Part shown: piece after piece, positions 1 to 7,654 of the stretch
Layout of the letters: every line of letters begins with the position of its first letter
Numbering within the stretch: position 1 is the first letter of the stretch
NCBI GenBank assembly: GCA_946480485.1
Contig: CAMLJW010000103.1
Location: 1 to 13,284, forward strand
From: an uncultured Streptomyces sp.
Lineage (GTDB): Bacteria > Actinomycetota > Actinomycetes > Streptomycetales > Streptomycetaceae
Length of the DNA stretch: 13,284 nt
Direction: 5' to 3'
Notes under the pieces: generated by a model
Told to the model about the DNA's origin: nothing
The model's database searches: none
Seen by the model: the letters and a program-made list of their open reading frames with translations, nothing else
Position numbers and translations under genes: made by a program

Positions 1-548
1 TCGCCACGATCCTCGCGGTCGTCGTGGGTCTGACCCTTGCCTCCTCCTCGTCGTTCGCCCACGACATCTACGCGAACGTCATCAGGAAGGGCACGGCCAC
101 CGAGAAGGAGGAGGTCAACGCCGCCCGCTACGCGACCATCGGCATCGGCGTCGTCTCCATCGGCCTCGGCGCGCTGGCCCGCGACCTGAACGTGGCCGGC
201 CTGGTCGCCCTCGCGTTCGCGGTCGCGGCCTCCGCCAACCTGCCGACCATCCTCTACAGCCTCTTCTGGAAGCGGTTCACCACCCAGGGGGCGCTGTGCT
301 CGATCTACGGAGGCCTCACCACGGCAGTCGTCCTGGTGCTCTTCTCACCGGTCGTCTCCGGCAAGGCCACCGCGATGCTCCCGGACATCGACTTCCACTG
401 GTTCCCGCTGGAGAACCCGGGCATCATCTCCATCCCGGCCGGCTTCCTGCTGGGCTGGCTCGGCACGCTCCTCTCCAAGGAGGAGCCGGACACCGGCAAG
501 TACGCCGAGCTGGAGGTGCGCTCGCTCACCGGGACCGGAGCCCACTGA
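1..548 (+). CDS. Cation acetate / monocarboxylate symporter (SSS family), C-terminal part
   Basis: This gene runs off the left edge; the first complete codon is at position 3 and TGA is at 546-548, leaving about 181 C-terminal residues. The visible part resembles the end of ActP/MctC-type sodium:solute symporters, which import acetate and other short monocarboxylates across the plasma membrane. A stretch reading AHDIYANVIRKG is followed by a charged ATEKEEVNAAR loop, then hydrophobic segments around VSIGLGAL, GLVALAFAVAASANLPTIL, GGLTTAVVLVLFSP and IPAGFLLGWLGTLL. The AHD(I/L)YANV and LAFA(V/I)AAS patterns are typical of ActP. The tail is short and charged (KEEPDTGKYAELEVRS). A strong hairpin lies directly downstream. 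The family call is confident; the exact substrate is inferred, and a DUF485 partner gene, if present, would lie outside the window. Confidence 0.87.
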   Translation, partial: ATILAVVVGLTLASSSSFAHDIYANVIRKGTATEKEEVNAARYATIGIGVVSIGLGALARDLNVAGLVALAFAVAASANLPTILYSLFWKRFTTQGALCSIYGGLTTAVVLVLFSPVVSGKATAMLPDIDFHWFPLENPGIISIPAGFLLGWLGTLLSKEEPDTGKYAELEVRSLTGTGAH

Positions 549-556
549 GGTCTCAC

Positions 557-598
557 CGAGGCGGCCGCGTCGTAGCTGTCCACGACGCGGCCGCCTCG
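557..598 (+). terminator. Hairpin terminator after the symporter gene
   Basis: A perfect 17-bp inverted repeat (arms 557-573 and 582-598) encloses the 8-base loop agctgtcc, nine bases after the symporter stop. There is no clear T-run, which is usual for Streptomyces terminators. It separates the symporter from moaA. Confidence 0.8.
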
Positions 599-698
599 CT
601 TCTCGTCGAATCCGGCCACTGTGGTTGTCGGTCCCGTCACGTAGGCTCGCTGGTAGCTGACCCTGATGAGTCGTTGTTCGCGCGAGTGGAGGGCCCCC

Positions 699-1688
699 GT
701 GCTCATCGACACCTACGGCCGAGTGGCCACCGACCTGCGTGTGTCACTGACGGACCGCTGCAATCTGAGGTGCACGTACTGCATGCCCGAGGAGGGCCTG
801 CAATGGCTGGCCAAGCCGGACCTGCTCACGGACGAGGAGATGGTCCGCCTCATTGACATAGCGGTACGACAGCTGGGCATCACCGAGGTCCGCTTCACGG
901 GCGGCGAGCCACTGCTGCGCCCCGGTCTCGTCGGTATCGTGGAGCGCGTGGCCGCCCTGGAGCCGCGCCCCCAGATGTCCCTGACGACCAACGGCATCGG
1001 CCTCAAGCGCACGGCGACCGCCCTGAAGGCGGCAGGTCTGGACCGGGTCAACGTCTCGCTGGACACCCTGCGCCCGGACGTCTTCAAGACCCTCACCCGC
1101 CGCGGCCGCCACCAGGACGTCCTCGACGGCCTCCAGGCCGCCCGTGACGCCGGCATGGACCCGGTCAAGGTCAATTCCGTACTGATGCCGGGGCTGAACG
1201 ACGATGAGGCCCCGGACCTGCTGGCCTGGGCCGTGGAGCACGACTACGAACTGCGGTTCATAGAGCAGATGCCCCTCGACGCCCAGCACGGATGGAAGCG
1301 CGAGGGCATGGTCACCGCGGGTGACATACTGACCTCGCTGCGTATGCGCTTCGAGCTCGCCGCCGAGGGCTCCGAAGAGCGCGGCTCGGCCCCCGCCGAG
1401 CGCTGGATCGTCGACGGCGGCCCGCATCGCGTCGGCGTGATCGCGTCCGTCACCCGCCCGTTCTGCTCGGCATGCGACCGTACCAGGCTGACGGCCGACG
1501 GCCAGGTCCGCACGTGCCTGTTCGCCACGGAGGAGACCGACCTGCGGGCCGCCCTGCGCTCGGACGCGCCGGACGACGAGATCGCCCGCATATGGAAGCT
1601 GGCGATGTGGGGCAAGAAAGCGGGCGCCGGCCTGGACGACCCGTCGTTCGTGCAGCCGGAGCGGCCGATGTCGGCGATCGGCGGCTAG
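699..1688 (+). CDS. moaA: GTP 3',8-cyclase MoaA
   Basis: MoaA is a radical-SAM enzyme that rearranges GTP to 3',8-cyclo-GTP, the first step of molybdenum cofactor synthesis; MoaC then makes cyclic pyranopterin monophosphate. The sequence shows the N-terminal 4Fe-4S motif C21-x3-C25-x2-C28 (DRCNLRCTYC), the FTGGEP motif, a second-cluster set C256-x2-C259-x13-C273, and the C-terminal Gly-Gly that reaches the active site. I chose the GTG at 699, giving 329 residues beginning (M)LIDTYGRV, because GGAGGG at 688-693 lies five bases upstream and the family starts here. The upstream ATG at 666 would add 11 residues (SRCSREWRAP...) with no family resemblance. It stands alone, with no other moa gene in the window. 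Confidence 0.96.
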   Translation: MLIDTYGRVATDLRVSLTDRCNLRCTYCMPEEGLQWLAKPDLLTDEEMVRLIDIAVRQLGITEVRFTGGEPLLRPGLVGIVERVAALEPRPQMSLTTNGIGLKRTATALKAAGLDRVNVSLDTLRPDVFKTLTRRGRHQDVLDGLQAARDAGMDPVKVNSVLMPGLNDDEAPDLLAWAVEHDYELRFIEQMPLDAQHGWKREGMVTAGDILTSLRMRFELAAEGSEERGSAPAERWIVDGGPHRVGVIASVTRPFCSACDRTRLTADGQVRTCLFATEETDLRAALRSDAPDDEIARIWKLAMWGKKAGAGLDDPSFVQPERPMSAIGG

Positions 1689-1697
1689 CCATCCCTC

Positions 1698-1736
1698 AAG
1701 GTCTTAAGGGCCAGGGGGACCCCTACCAAGGACCTT
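1698..1736. terminator. Imperfect hairpin between moaA and the convergent gene
   Basis: Arms aaggtc (1698-1703) and gacctt (1731-1736) flank a G-run/C-run core (aggggg then acccct, about 1713-1724). It lies between the convergent ends of moaA and the gene at 1790, where a shared terminator is expected. The stem is interrupted, so the call is tentative. Confidence 0.35.
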
Positions 1737-1789
1737 CCGGCGCCTTGCGATCGCACGACCACGCCCCACTCTCTGATCCAGCCCGAAAC

Positions 1790-2083
1790 TCAGAACACGC
1801 CCTGGCCTTCCTGCCCCTCCGGGGACTTCGGGGGGCCATGGGGTTCCTGATGTTTCTGGGGTTCCCATTCCTCCAGGAGCACCACGTCCTTCAAGAACCC
1901 CCGTACACCGAGGAACTTGGACAGGTGCTCGCGATGCTCCTCGCACGCGAGCCACGTCTTGCGCCGCTCTGGCGTGTGCAGCTTCGGGTTGTTCCAGGCG
2001 AGAACCCACACCGCGTCGGCCCGGCAGCCCTTGGCCGAGCAGATGGGTGAGGACGGATCGGAGCCGGGGACATTCAGAATCAC
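1790..2083 (-). CDS. Conserved actinobacterial small Cys/His protein (often named 'acetone carboxylase')
   Basis: The function is unknown. As I recall, proteins like this are conserved in streptomycetes and are sometimes labelled 'acetone carboxylase', but at about 97 residues this one is far too small to be a subunit of that enzyme. From GTG at 2083 it begins (M)ILNVPGSDPSSPICSAKGC. Four possible metal ligands form two pairs, C15-x4-C20 and, about 35 residues later, C-x2-H (ACEEH), suggesting a small zinc-binding fold. The body (AVWVLAWNNPKLHTPERRKTWLACEEH) is followed by LGVRGFLKDVVLLEEW and then a low-complexity Pro/Gln/Glu/Gly tail from about residue 74. The frame stays open up to an ATG at 2137, but the extra 18 residues are Arg-rich and cross the hairpin at 2121-2158, so the start at 2083 is preferred though not certain. 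Confidence 0.7.
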   Translation of the reverse strand: MILNVPGSDPSSPICSAKGCRADAVWVLAWNNPKLHTPERRKTWLACEEHREHLSKFLGVRGFLKDVVLLEEWEPQKHQEPHGPPKSPEGQEGQGVF

Positions 2084-2120
2084 GCCCCCGACCCTAACCC
2101 GTACGGTCCTGGAGAAAGGG

Positions 2121-2158
2121 CGACGCCGAGCAGCCACGGGGGGAGCTGCCCGGCGTCG
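2121..2158 (-). terminator. Hairpin between the DUF3099 gene and the small Cys/His gene
   Basis: Arms 2121-2134 and 2145-2158 form a 14-bp stem around a 10-base loop. The single mismatch (A at 2129) becomes a G-U pair when transcribed from the minus strand, so the fold favours minus-strand RNA. It could end the DUF3099 transcript or shape the leader of the gene starting at 2083. Confidence 0.55.
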
Positions 2159-2212
2159 GTTCGTCGCTCCGACGGGGGATGCGGAGCGCCTATGAAGTAT
2201 GTCACGGGCAAC

Positions 2213-2229
2213 CCGGTGCCCGGCACCGG
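2213..2229. repeat. Near-perfect palindrome in the 2084-2302 gap
   Basis: ccggtgcc and ggcaccgg are perfect 8-base inverted arms around one central C. A 15-codon plus-strand frame (ATG at 2193, product MKYVTGNPVPGTGTT) spans it, but nothing shows that it is translated. It may be a protein-binding site or a short hairpin. Confidence 0.4.
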
Positions 2230-2302
2230 AACCACATGATTGATCTGAGCTTTCTTGAGCTTGGTGCGGTCCTTGGGTCCGGCTGCCGTGGATCGCCCGT
2301 GC

Positions 2303-2761
2303 TCAGGTCCGGTCGTGCTGTCCGCGTTGGAATCCTGCCGCGGAGTCGGCCGCGACGTCTTCCGGGACCGACTCGGCGGCGTCTTCCGGGACGGGTTCCG
2401 CGACATCGTCCGGGGAGGCATGCGGGGCGTCGTCCGGGGCGGCTCCCGCTGGGCCGCTCGCCCCGGGCGGGGTGAGTGTCGGCCGCGTCGGCGCGGTGAC
2501 GAAAGTCGATGGCAGCGAGGGCGCGTTCTCACGGCCCGCGTTGGCGATCACCACGGCGATGTAGGGGAGCACGGCGCCGAGCACGAGGGCGACGATGGCG
2601 ACGTACCGTTCGACGTTCCACAGAGTGGCCGCGAGGATCACGGCGACCGTGCGGACTGACATCGAGATGACATAGCGGCGCTGCCTGCCGCGTACGTCGT
2701 CAGCGAGTCCCCGCCGGGCACCGGTGATCCGGAAGACCTCGGTGTTGCTGTGCTTCCGCAT
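2303..2761 (-). CDS. DUF3099 domain-containing membrane protein
   Basis: This is a small actinobacterial membrane protein of unknown function. From ATG at 2761 it has 152 residues beginning MRKHSNTEVFRITGARRG, the usual start of the family. A basic stretch RGRQRRY (24-30) precedes two hydrophobic segments (about 35-49 and 53-75), suggesting two membrane spans with both ends in the cytoplasm. After NAGRENAPSLPSTFV the tail (about 90-152) is rich in Pro, Ala, Asp and Glu and holds four 8-residue acidic repeats at 108-139. GGTGG lies about eight bases before the ATG. An in-frame start at 2851 would add 30 residues (MVTVRTRLPVTGC...) that do not look like the family. It is divergent from the GlsB-type gene at 3008. 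Confidence 0.85.
   Translation of the reverse strand: MRKHSNTEVFRITGARRGLADDVRGRQRRYVISMSVRTVAVILAATLWNVERYVAIVALVLGAVLPYIAVVIANAGRENAPSLPSTFVTAPTRPTLTPPGASGPAGAAPDDAPHASPDDVAEPVPEDAAESVPEDVAADSAAGFQRGQHDRT
2345..2440 (-). repeat. Four 24-bp in-frame repeats in the DUF3099 tail
   Basis: The segment encodes four consecutive octapeptides, APDDAPHA, SPDDVAEP, VPEDAAES and VPEDVAAD, each 24 bases. The P(D/E)D core is constant and the other positions drift, which suggests past duplication and possible copy-number variation between strains. Confidence 0.65.
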
Positions 2762-3007
2762 CACGTTCCACCACCCGCCTGTATCGGACGCTCCCCGGCC
2801 CGTACCAGGTCCGCACCCGGTCACAGGGAGCCGGGTCCGCACAGTGACCACGTTACGCCGTGGCTGCGCCGCCTACGAGACCGGGTCCGACCCGTCCGCG
2901 GGGGAGCTACTGCGTCGTATCGCGTATGGCCGCGCCCGGAAGGCACCGTATGGCGGACGGGTCGACGCTGGGCGTAATGCTCACGTAGAGCCGTACAGGA
3001 GGCAGCC

Positions 3008-3289
3008 ATGGGCTGGTTGTGGGCGATCATCGTGGGGTTCGTGCTGGGCGTGCTGGCCAAGGCGATCATTCCGGGCAAGCAGCACAGTCCGCTGTGGTTG
3101 ACCACGATCTTCGGGATCATCGGCGCCATCGTGGGCAACGCGATCGCCCGGGGCATCGGGATCGCCGCGACCCGGGGCATCGACTGGGGCAGGCACGGCC
3201 TCCAGCTCGCGGCCGCGGTCGTCGTGGTCTTCTTCGGTGACATGATGTACACGGCGATGCGGGGCGGCAGACAGCGGGCCCGTGGGTAG
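3008..3289 (+). CDS. GlsB/YeaQ/YmgE family stress-response membrane protein
   Basis: This 93-residue membrane protein belongs to the family once called 'transglycosylase-associated protein'; its members are often stress-induced, but the molecular role is not established. The start MGWLWAIIVGFVLGVLAKAI and the next glycine-rich segment (LTTIFGIIGAIVGNAIARGIG) fit the family. Three hydrophobic spans are visible at about 3-20, 31-50 and 66-84. A textbook AGGAGG at 2997-3002 lies five bases before the ATG. The third part is longer than in minimal YeaQ proteins and ends in a basic tail (RGGRQRARG). The 246 bases upstream, shared with the divergent DUF3099 gene, must hold its promoter; I could not assign a sigma-factor motif with confidence. 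Confidence 0.9.
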   Translation: MGWLWAIIVGFVLGVLAKAIIPGKQHSPLWLTTIFGIIGAIVGNAIARGIGIAATRGIDWGRHGLQLAAAVVVVFFGDMMYTAMRGGRQRARG

Positions 3290-3307
3290 ACCGGACGCCC
3301 GACCGTA

Positions 3308-3345
3308 GGGTGAAGGGGGTGGCCGAGCGGCCGCCCCCTTCACCC
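3308..3345. terminator. Bidirectional terminator between the GlsB-type gene and tyrS
   Basis: Two 17-base arms (3308-3324 and 3329-3345) pair with one mismatch (a T-G, wobble in plus-strand RNA) around the tetraloop gagc. It sits between the convergent stops at 3289 and 3364 and can serve both genes. Confidence 0.85.
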
Positions 3346-3363
3346 ATGCACGAGTGCCCGTGC

Positions 3364-4632
3364 TCAGCCGCCGGTGACCTCCACCGCCGCCAGGTTCTTC
3401 TTGCCGCGGCGCAGCACCAGCCAGCGGCCGTGCAGCAGATCCTCCTCGGTGGGGACGGCGTCCTCTCCGGCGACCTTGGCGTTGTTCACGTACGCGCCGC
3501 CCTCCTTGACCGTGCGGCGTGCGGCCGACTTGCTGGCCACCAGTCCGACCGCGGCGAGGAGGTCGACCACCGGGCCGACCTCGGCGACCCGGATGTGCGG
3601 CACCTCAAAGAGGGCCGCGGCCAGCGTCTTCTCGTCCAGGTCGGCCAGCTCACCCTGCCCGAAGAGGGCTTTGGACGCGGCGATCACGGCGGCCGTCTGG
3701 TCGGCGCCGTGCACCAGGGTCGTGAGCTCCTCGGCCAGGGCGCGCTGGGCGGTGCGGGCCTGCGGGCGCTCCTCGGTGACCTTCTCCAGCTCCTCCAGCT
3801 CCTCGCGGGACCTGAAGGAGAGGATCCGCATGTACGACGAGATGTCCCGGTCGTCCGCGTTCAGCCAGAACTGGTAGAACGCGTACGGCGTCGTCATCTC
3901 GGGGTCGAGCCAGACGGCACCGCCCTCGGTCTTGCCGAACTTGGTGCCGTCCGCCTTGGTCATCAGCGGCGTCGCCAGCGCGTGGACCTCGGCCTGCGGC
4001 TCCAAGCGGTGGATCAGGTCCAGGCCCGCCGTGAGGTTGCCCCACTGGTCACTGCCGCCCTGCTGGAGCGTGCAGCCGTACCGGCGGTGCAGCTCCAGGA
4101 AGTCCATGCCCTGCAGCAGCTGGTAGCTGAACTCCGTGTAGCTGATGCCCTCCTCGGACTCCAGGCGCCGGGCGACCGAGTCCTTCGTCAGCATCTTGTT
4201 GACGCGGAAGTGCTTGCCGATGTCCCGCAGGAACTCGATGGCCGACATTCCGGCCGTCCAGTCCAGGTTGTTCACCATCACCGCGGCGTTCCCACCCTCG
4301 AAGGACAGGAACGGCTCGATCTGCGCGCGCAGCCGGTTGACCCAGTTGGCGACGGTCTTAGGGTCGTTCAGCGTGCGCTCGGCTGTCGGGCGCGGGTCGC
4401 CGATCTGGCCGGTGGCCCCGCCCACCAGGGCCAGCGGGCGCAGGCCCGCCAGCTGGAGGCGGCGCATGGTGAGAACCTGCACCAGGTGGCCGACGTGCAG
4501 GCTGGCCGCCGTCGGGTCGAAGCCGCAATAGAACGAGACGGGACCGTCCGCGAGCGCCTTGCGCAAAGCGTCCTCGTCGGTGGACAGGGCGATCAGCCCA
4601 CGCCACTTCAGCTCGTCGACGATGTCCGTCAC
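3364..4632 (-). CDS. tyrS: Tyrosine--tRNA ligase
   Basis: This cytoplasmic class I aminoacyl-tRNA synthetase charges tRNA-Tyr with tyrosine. The 422-residue product has the HIGH-type motif HVGH (46-49), preceded by the tyrosine-pocket stretch [12 protein letters not shown]. It also has GGSDQWGN (about 192-199) and the KMSKS-type loop KFGKT (231-235). The C-terminal S4 RNA-binding domain begins around residue 355 ([21 protein letters not shown]). This is the bacterial TyrRS-type length and order. It starts with GTG at 4632. A good AAGGAG-type site at 4644-4649 lies about 11 bases upstream, slightly far but the best available. It follows pmbA by 57 bases with no obvious hairpin, so readthrough from tldD-pmbA is likely. 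I see no T-box leader. Confidence 0.97.
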   Translation of the reverse strand: MTDIVDELKWRGLIALSTDEDALRKALADGPVSFYCGFDPTAASLHVGHLVQVLTMRRLQLAGLRPLALVGGATGQIGDPRPTAERTLNDPKTVANWVNRLRAQIEPFLSFEGGNAAVMVNNLDWTAGMSAIEFLRDIGKHFRVNKMLTKDSVARRLESEEGISYTEFSYQLLQGMDFLELHRRYGCTLQQGGSDQWGNLTAGLDLIHRLEPQAEVHALATPLMTKADGTKFGKTEGGAVWLDPEMTTPYAFYQFWLNADDRDISSYMRILSFRSREELEELEKVTEERPQARTAQRALAEELTTLVHGADQTAAVIAASKALFGQGELADLDEKTLAAALFEVPHIRVAEVGPVVDLLAAVGLVASKSAARRTVKEGGAYVNNAKVAGEDAVPTEEDLLHGRWLVLRRGKKNLAAVEVTGG

Positions 4633-4689
4633 GGTTCTCGTATCTCCTTTTGATGATCTTCGGTGGTCGAGTGACTGCCGGCTACGAGG

Positions 4690-6099
4690 TTATACGCCCT
4701 GACTGACAGAGCTCATATTGAAGTCGGGCACCCTCAGAGCGGGCATGGCGGTTCTGGTGAACCAGTCGCTCCATTCCCTCGGCAGTGTCTTTTCCGTCCG
4801 CCCGGCCTCGGTCGCCCGTCCCAGCAGATCCACCGGTGACTCGTTGAACCGGAAGTTGTTCACCTCGCCGGCGACCTCGCCGTTCTCGACGAGGTAGACG
4901 CCGTCCCGGGTCAGCCCGGTGAGCAGCAGCGTCGCCGGGTCGACCTCGCGGATGTACCAGAGGCAGGTCAGCAGCAGGCAGGGCCCACGATGGGTCGTCG
5001 CGGCGACCATCTCCTCCAAGGAGCGGTCCTCGCCGCCGTCCAGGATCAGGTTGCCGATACCGGGAGCCACCGGCAGACCGGTCAGACCCGCGCTGTGCCG
5101 CGTGCTCGTCAGATGCGCGAGCTCGCCCTCGCGCACCCAGTCGGTGGCCTGGAGTGGCAGCCCGTTGTCGAAGACGGAGGCGTCGTCCCCGGAGGAGTGC
5201 GCGAGCACGAAAGGCGCGCACTCCAGGCCCGGCTCGTTCGGGTCGCTGCGCAGCGTCAGCGGCAACTCGGCCAGCTTCTCGCCGACGCGGGTACCGCCGC
5301 CCGGCTTGCTGAACACCGTCCGGCCCTCCATCGCGTCCCGGGCCGACGACGACCACATCTGGTAGATCAGCAGGTCGGCGACGGCGGTCGGCGGCAGCAG
5401 CGTCTCGTACCGCCCGGCGGGCAGGTCGATGCGCCGCCGCGCCCAGCCGAGCCGCGTGGCCAGCTCCGCGTCGAGCGCCGCCGGGTCCACGTCCTTGAAG
5501 TCACGCGTCGACTGCCCCGCCCACGCCGAGCGTGTATGGTCCGGTGACTTGGCGTTCAGCTCAAGCGTCCCGTTGGGCTGGTCGTGGCGAAGGCGCAGCC
5601 CCGTCGACGTGCCGACATAGCTGGACACGAGTTCGTGGTTGGCGAAGCCGTACAGCTCGTGCCCGTCCGCATGCGCGCGGGCGAACGATTCACCGAGCGC
5701 CGGGGCGAAGTCCGTGAAGACGGCGGACGAGGTCTCGGCGGGCGCGTCCGTGAAGTCGGGGGACTGAGCGACCCCAGTCACCAGTGGTTGCGCGTCCTCG
5801 GCCGGGCCCGCGCCCCGCGCCGCGGTCTCGGCGGCCCGTACGAGCGGCTCCAGCTCTTCCGCGGTCACCGCCGAGCGCGAGACGACCCCGCATGAGGTGC
5901 CCTGCCGACCGTCGACGGTCGCGATGACGGTCAGCGTGCGCCCGCGCGTGACCCCGTTCGTGGTCAACGCGTTCCCGGCCCAGCGCAGATGGGCGGTCGA
6001 GTGCTCGTCGGCGATCACGACACAGCCGTCGGCCCGGGACAGTTCGAGGGCGCGCTCGACGACCTCGTGCGGCCCCTTCGTACGAGTCGTCCTGCTCAT
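4690..6099 (-). CDS. pmbA: TldE/PmbA family metalloprotease subunit
   Basis: PmbA (TldE) is the non-catalytic partner of TldD. In Escherichia coli the heterodimer trims peptides, including microcin B17 precursor and the CcdA antitoxin. This 469-residue protein starts at ATG 6099 (MSRTTRTKGPHEVVERALELSRADG), whose ATG overlaps the tldD stop as ATGA, with AGGAGG a few bases upstream inside tldD. It lacks the HExxxH motif of its partner, as expected for the E subunit. The C-terminal domain carries the family pattern TCLWYIREVDPATLLLTG, then GVYLVENGEVAGEVNNFRFN, then SPVDLLG. The open frame extends upstream to 6528, but that part lies antiframe inside tldD and is not plausible. Tight overlap implies coupled translation and 1:1 assembly. 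Confidence 0.93.
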   Translation of the reverse strand: MSRTTRTKGPHEVVERALELSRADGCVVIADEHSTAHLRWAGNALTTNGVTRGRTLTVIATVDGRQGTSCGVVSRSAVTAEELEPLVRAAETAARGAGPAEDAQPLVTGVAQSPDFTDAPAETSSAVFTDFAPALGESFARAHADGHELYGFANHELVSSYVGTSTGLRLRHDQPNGTLELNAKSPDHTRSAWAGQSTRDFKDVDPAALDAELATRLGWARRRIDLPAGRYETLLPPTAVADLLIYQMWSSSARDAMEGRTVFSKPGGGTRVGEKLAELPLTLRSDPNEPGLECAPFVLAHSSGDDASVFDNGLPLQATDWVREGELAHLTSTRHSAGLTGLPVAPGIGNLILDGGEDRSLEEMVAATTHRGPCLLLTCLWYIREVDPATLLLTGLTRDGVYLVENGEVAGEVNNFRFNESPVDLLGRATEAGRTEKTLPREWSDWFTRTAMPALRVPDFNMSSVSQGV

Positions 6100-7619
6100 C
6101 GCCCGGCCTCCTGCGTGGTGTTCAGAATGTTGACGCCCTTGAAGAGGGCCGACGGGCAGCCGTGCGAGACCGCCGCGACCTGGCCGGGCTGGGCCTTGCC
6201 GCAGTTGAAGGCACCGCTCAGGACGTATGTCTGCGGGCCGCCGACCGCGGCCATCGAGCCCCAGAAGTCCGTGGTCGTCGCCTGGTACGCGACGTCCCGC
6301 AGCTGGCCGGCGAGCCGCCCGTTCTCGATCTTGAAGAAGCGCTGTCCCGTGAACTGGAAGTTGTAGCGCTGCATGTCGATGGACCACGACCGGTCGCCGA
6401 CGATGTAGATCCCGCGGTCCACGCTGCCGATCAGGTCCTCGGTCGACATTCCGGCCGGATCCGGTCGCAGCGACACGTTTGCCATGCGCTGCACCGGCAC
6501 ATGGCCGGGTGAGTCGGCGTACGCGCACCCGTTGGACCGCTCGAACCCGGTCAACCGGGCGATCCGCCGGTCCAGTTGGTAGCCGACCAGGGTCCCGTCC
6601 TTCACCAGGTCCCAGGACTGCCCCTCGACGCCCTCGTCGTCGTACCCGATGGTCGCGAGCCCGTGCTCGGCGGTGCGGTCACCGGTGACGTTCATCAGCT
6701 CGGAGCCGTACTTCAGCCTGCCGAGCTTGTCGAAGGTGGCGAAGGAGGTGCCGGCGTACGCGGCCTCGTAGCCGAGCGCCCGGTCCAGTTCCGTGGCGTG
6801 TCCGATGGACTCGTGGATCGTCAGCCACAGGTTGGACGGGTCGACGACGAGGTCGTACACACCCGCCTCGACACTCGGCGCCCGCATCTTCTCGGCCAGC
6901 AGTTCCGGGATCCGCTCCAGCTCGGACTCCCAGTCCCAGCCGGTGCCCATCAGGTATTCCCACCCGCGCCCGACCGGCGGCGCGATCGTCCGCATGGAGT
7001 CGAACTCGCCGCTCGACGCGTCGACCGCGACGGCGGTGAGCTGCGGATGCAGCCGTACGCGCTGCTGGGTGGTGACGGTACCCGCCGTATCGGCATAGAA
7101 CTTGTTCTCGTGCACGGTCAGCAGTGAGGCGTCCACGTGGCTGACCCCCCGGGCCGCCAGGAGCTGCTCGCTCCAGTCCGTGAGCAGCCCCACCTTCTCG
7201 TGGTCCGGCACCGAGAAGGGGTCGATCTCGTACGCGGAGACCCAGGTCTTCTCGGCGTGCACCGGCTCATCGGCGAGCTCGACCCGCTCCTCGGAGCCCG
7301 CCGCCCTGATCACCTGGGCAGACAGCTTGGCCATGGCCACGGCCTGCGAGGTGACCTTCGCGGCGGCGTCCATCGTCATATCGACACCGGACGCGAACCC
7401 CCAGGTCCCGCCGTGCACCACCCGCACCGCGAACCCCAGATCGGTGGTGTCCGACGACCCCGCCGGCTTCGCGTCCCGCAGCCGCCACGCCGCGCTGCGC
7501 ACCCGTTCGAGCCGGAAGTCCGCGTGCTCGGCGCCCAGTGCCCGGGCCCGCGCGAGCGCGGCGTCGGCGAGAGCCCTGAGGGGCAGGCGCAGAAATGTCT
7601 CGTCGATGTGATGGGCCAT
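6096..7619 (-). CDS. tldD: Metalloprotease TldD, catalytic subunit
   Basis: TldD is the zinc-dependent catalytic half of the TldD/E protease, which degrades or matures short unfolded peptides inside the cell. The 507-residue product contains HESIGH (269-274), the HExxxH zinc motif, and a Cys at 473 (FNCGKAQPGQ) in the place of the third ligand known from E. coli TldD. The start MAHHIDETFLRLPLRAL at ATG 7619 is supported by GGGGAG at 7626-7631, six bases away. The frame stays open to 7895, but the added 92 residues are Cys/Arg-rich and unlike the family. It leads a probable tldD-pmbA-tyrS operon, divergent from fabG. No RiPP precursor, biosynthetic enzyme or toxin-antitoxin gene lies nearby, so a housekeeping peptide-processing role is the simplest inference. 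Confidence 0.94.
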   Translation of the reverse strand: MAHHIDETFLRLPLRALADAALARARALGAEHADFRLERVRSAAWRLRDAKPAGSSDTTDLGFAVRVVHGGTWGFASGVDMTMDAAAKVTSQAVAMAKLSAQVIRAAGSEERVELADEPVHAEKTWVSAYEIDPFSVPDHEKVGLLTDWSEQLLAARGVSHVDASLLTVHENKFYADTAGTVTTQQRVRLHPQLTAVAVDASSGEFDSMRTIAPPVGRGWEYLMGTGWDWESELERIPELLAEKMRAPSVEAGVYDLVVDPSNLWLTIHESIGHATELDRALGYEAAYAGTSFATFDKLGRLKYGSELMNVTGDRTAEHGLATIGYDDEGVEGQSWDLVKDGTLVGYQLDRRIARLTGFERSNGCAYADSPGHVPVQRMANVSLRPDPAGMSTEDLIGSVDRGIYIVGDRSWSIDMQRYNFQFTGQRFFKIENGRLAGQLRDVAYQATTTDFWGSMAAVGGPQTYVLSGAFNCGKAQPGQVAAVSHGCPSALFKGVNILNTTQEAGR

Positions 7620-7638
7620 GGAGCTCTCCCCGTCTGCT

Positions 7639-7654
7639 CTGCGGATGTCCGCAG
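7639..7654. promoter_or_regulatory. Inverted repeat just upstream of the tldD ribosome site
   Basis: ctgcgga-tg-tccgcag is a perfect 7-bp inverted repeat with a two-base centre, 19 bases before the tldD ATG and about seven before its ribosome site. A symmetrical site this close to the start suggests an operator; the centre is too short for a good RNA hairpin. The binding protein is unknown. Confidence 0.45.

Noticed and set aside
666..698. ATG 666 as the moaA start
   Set aside because: It adds 11 residues with no family match, while GTG 699 has GGAGGG at ideal spacing and gives the standard MoaA N-terminus.
1746..1755. Palindrome tgcgatcgca containing the HIP1-type octamer
   Set aside because: HIP1 is meaningful as an abundant cyanobacterial repeat; a single copy in GC-rich actinobacterial DNA is expected by chance.
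3310..4653. A 447-codon open frame on the plus strand across the whole tyrS gene
   Set aside because: It is the antisense shadow of tyrS, which has clear HVGH, KFGKT and S4 features. Long antisense frames are normal in DNA with very high GC3.
4633..4689. T-box or other riboswitch upstream of tyrS
   Set aside because: The gap is only 57 bases, far too short for a T-box, and shows no specifier-like structure.
6100..6528. N-terminal extension of pmbA up to 6528
   Set aside because: The added residues are Arg/Gly-rich and lie out of frame inside tldD. The ATGA overlap at 6096-6099 with AGGAGG upstream gives the family start.
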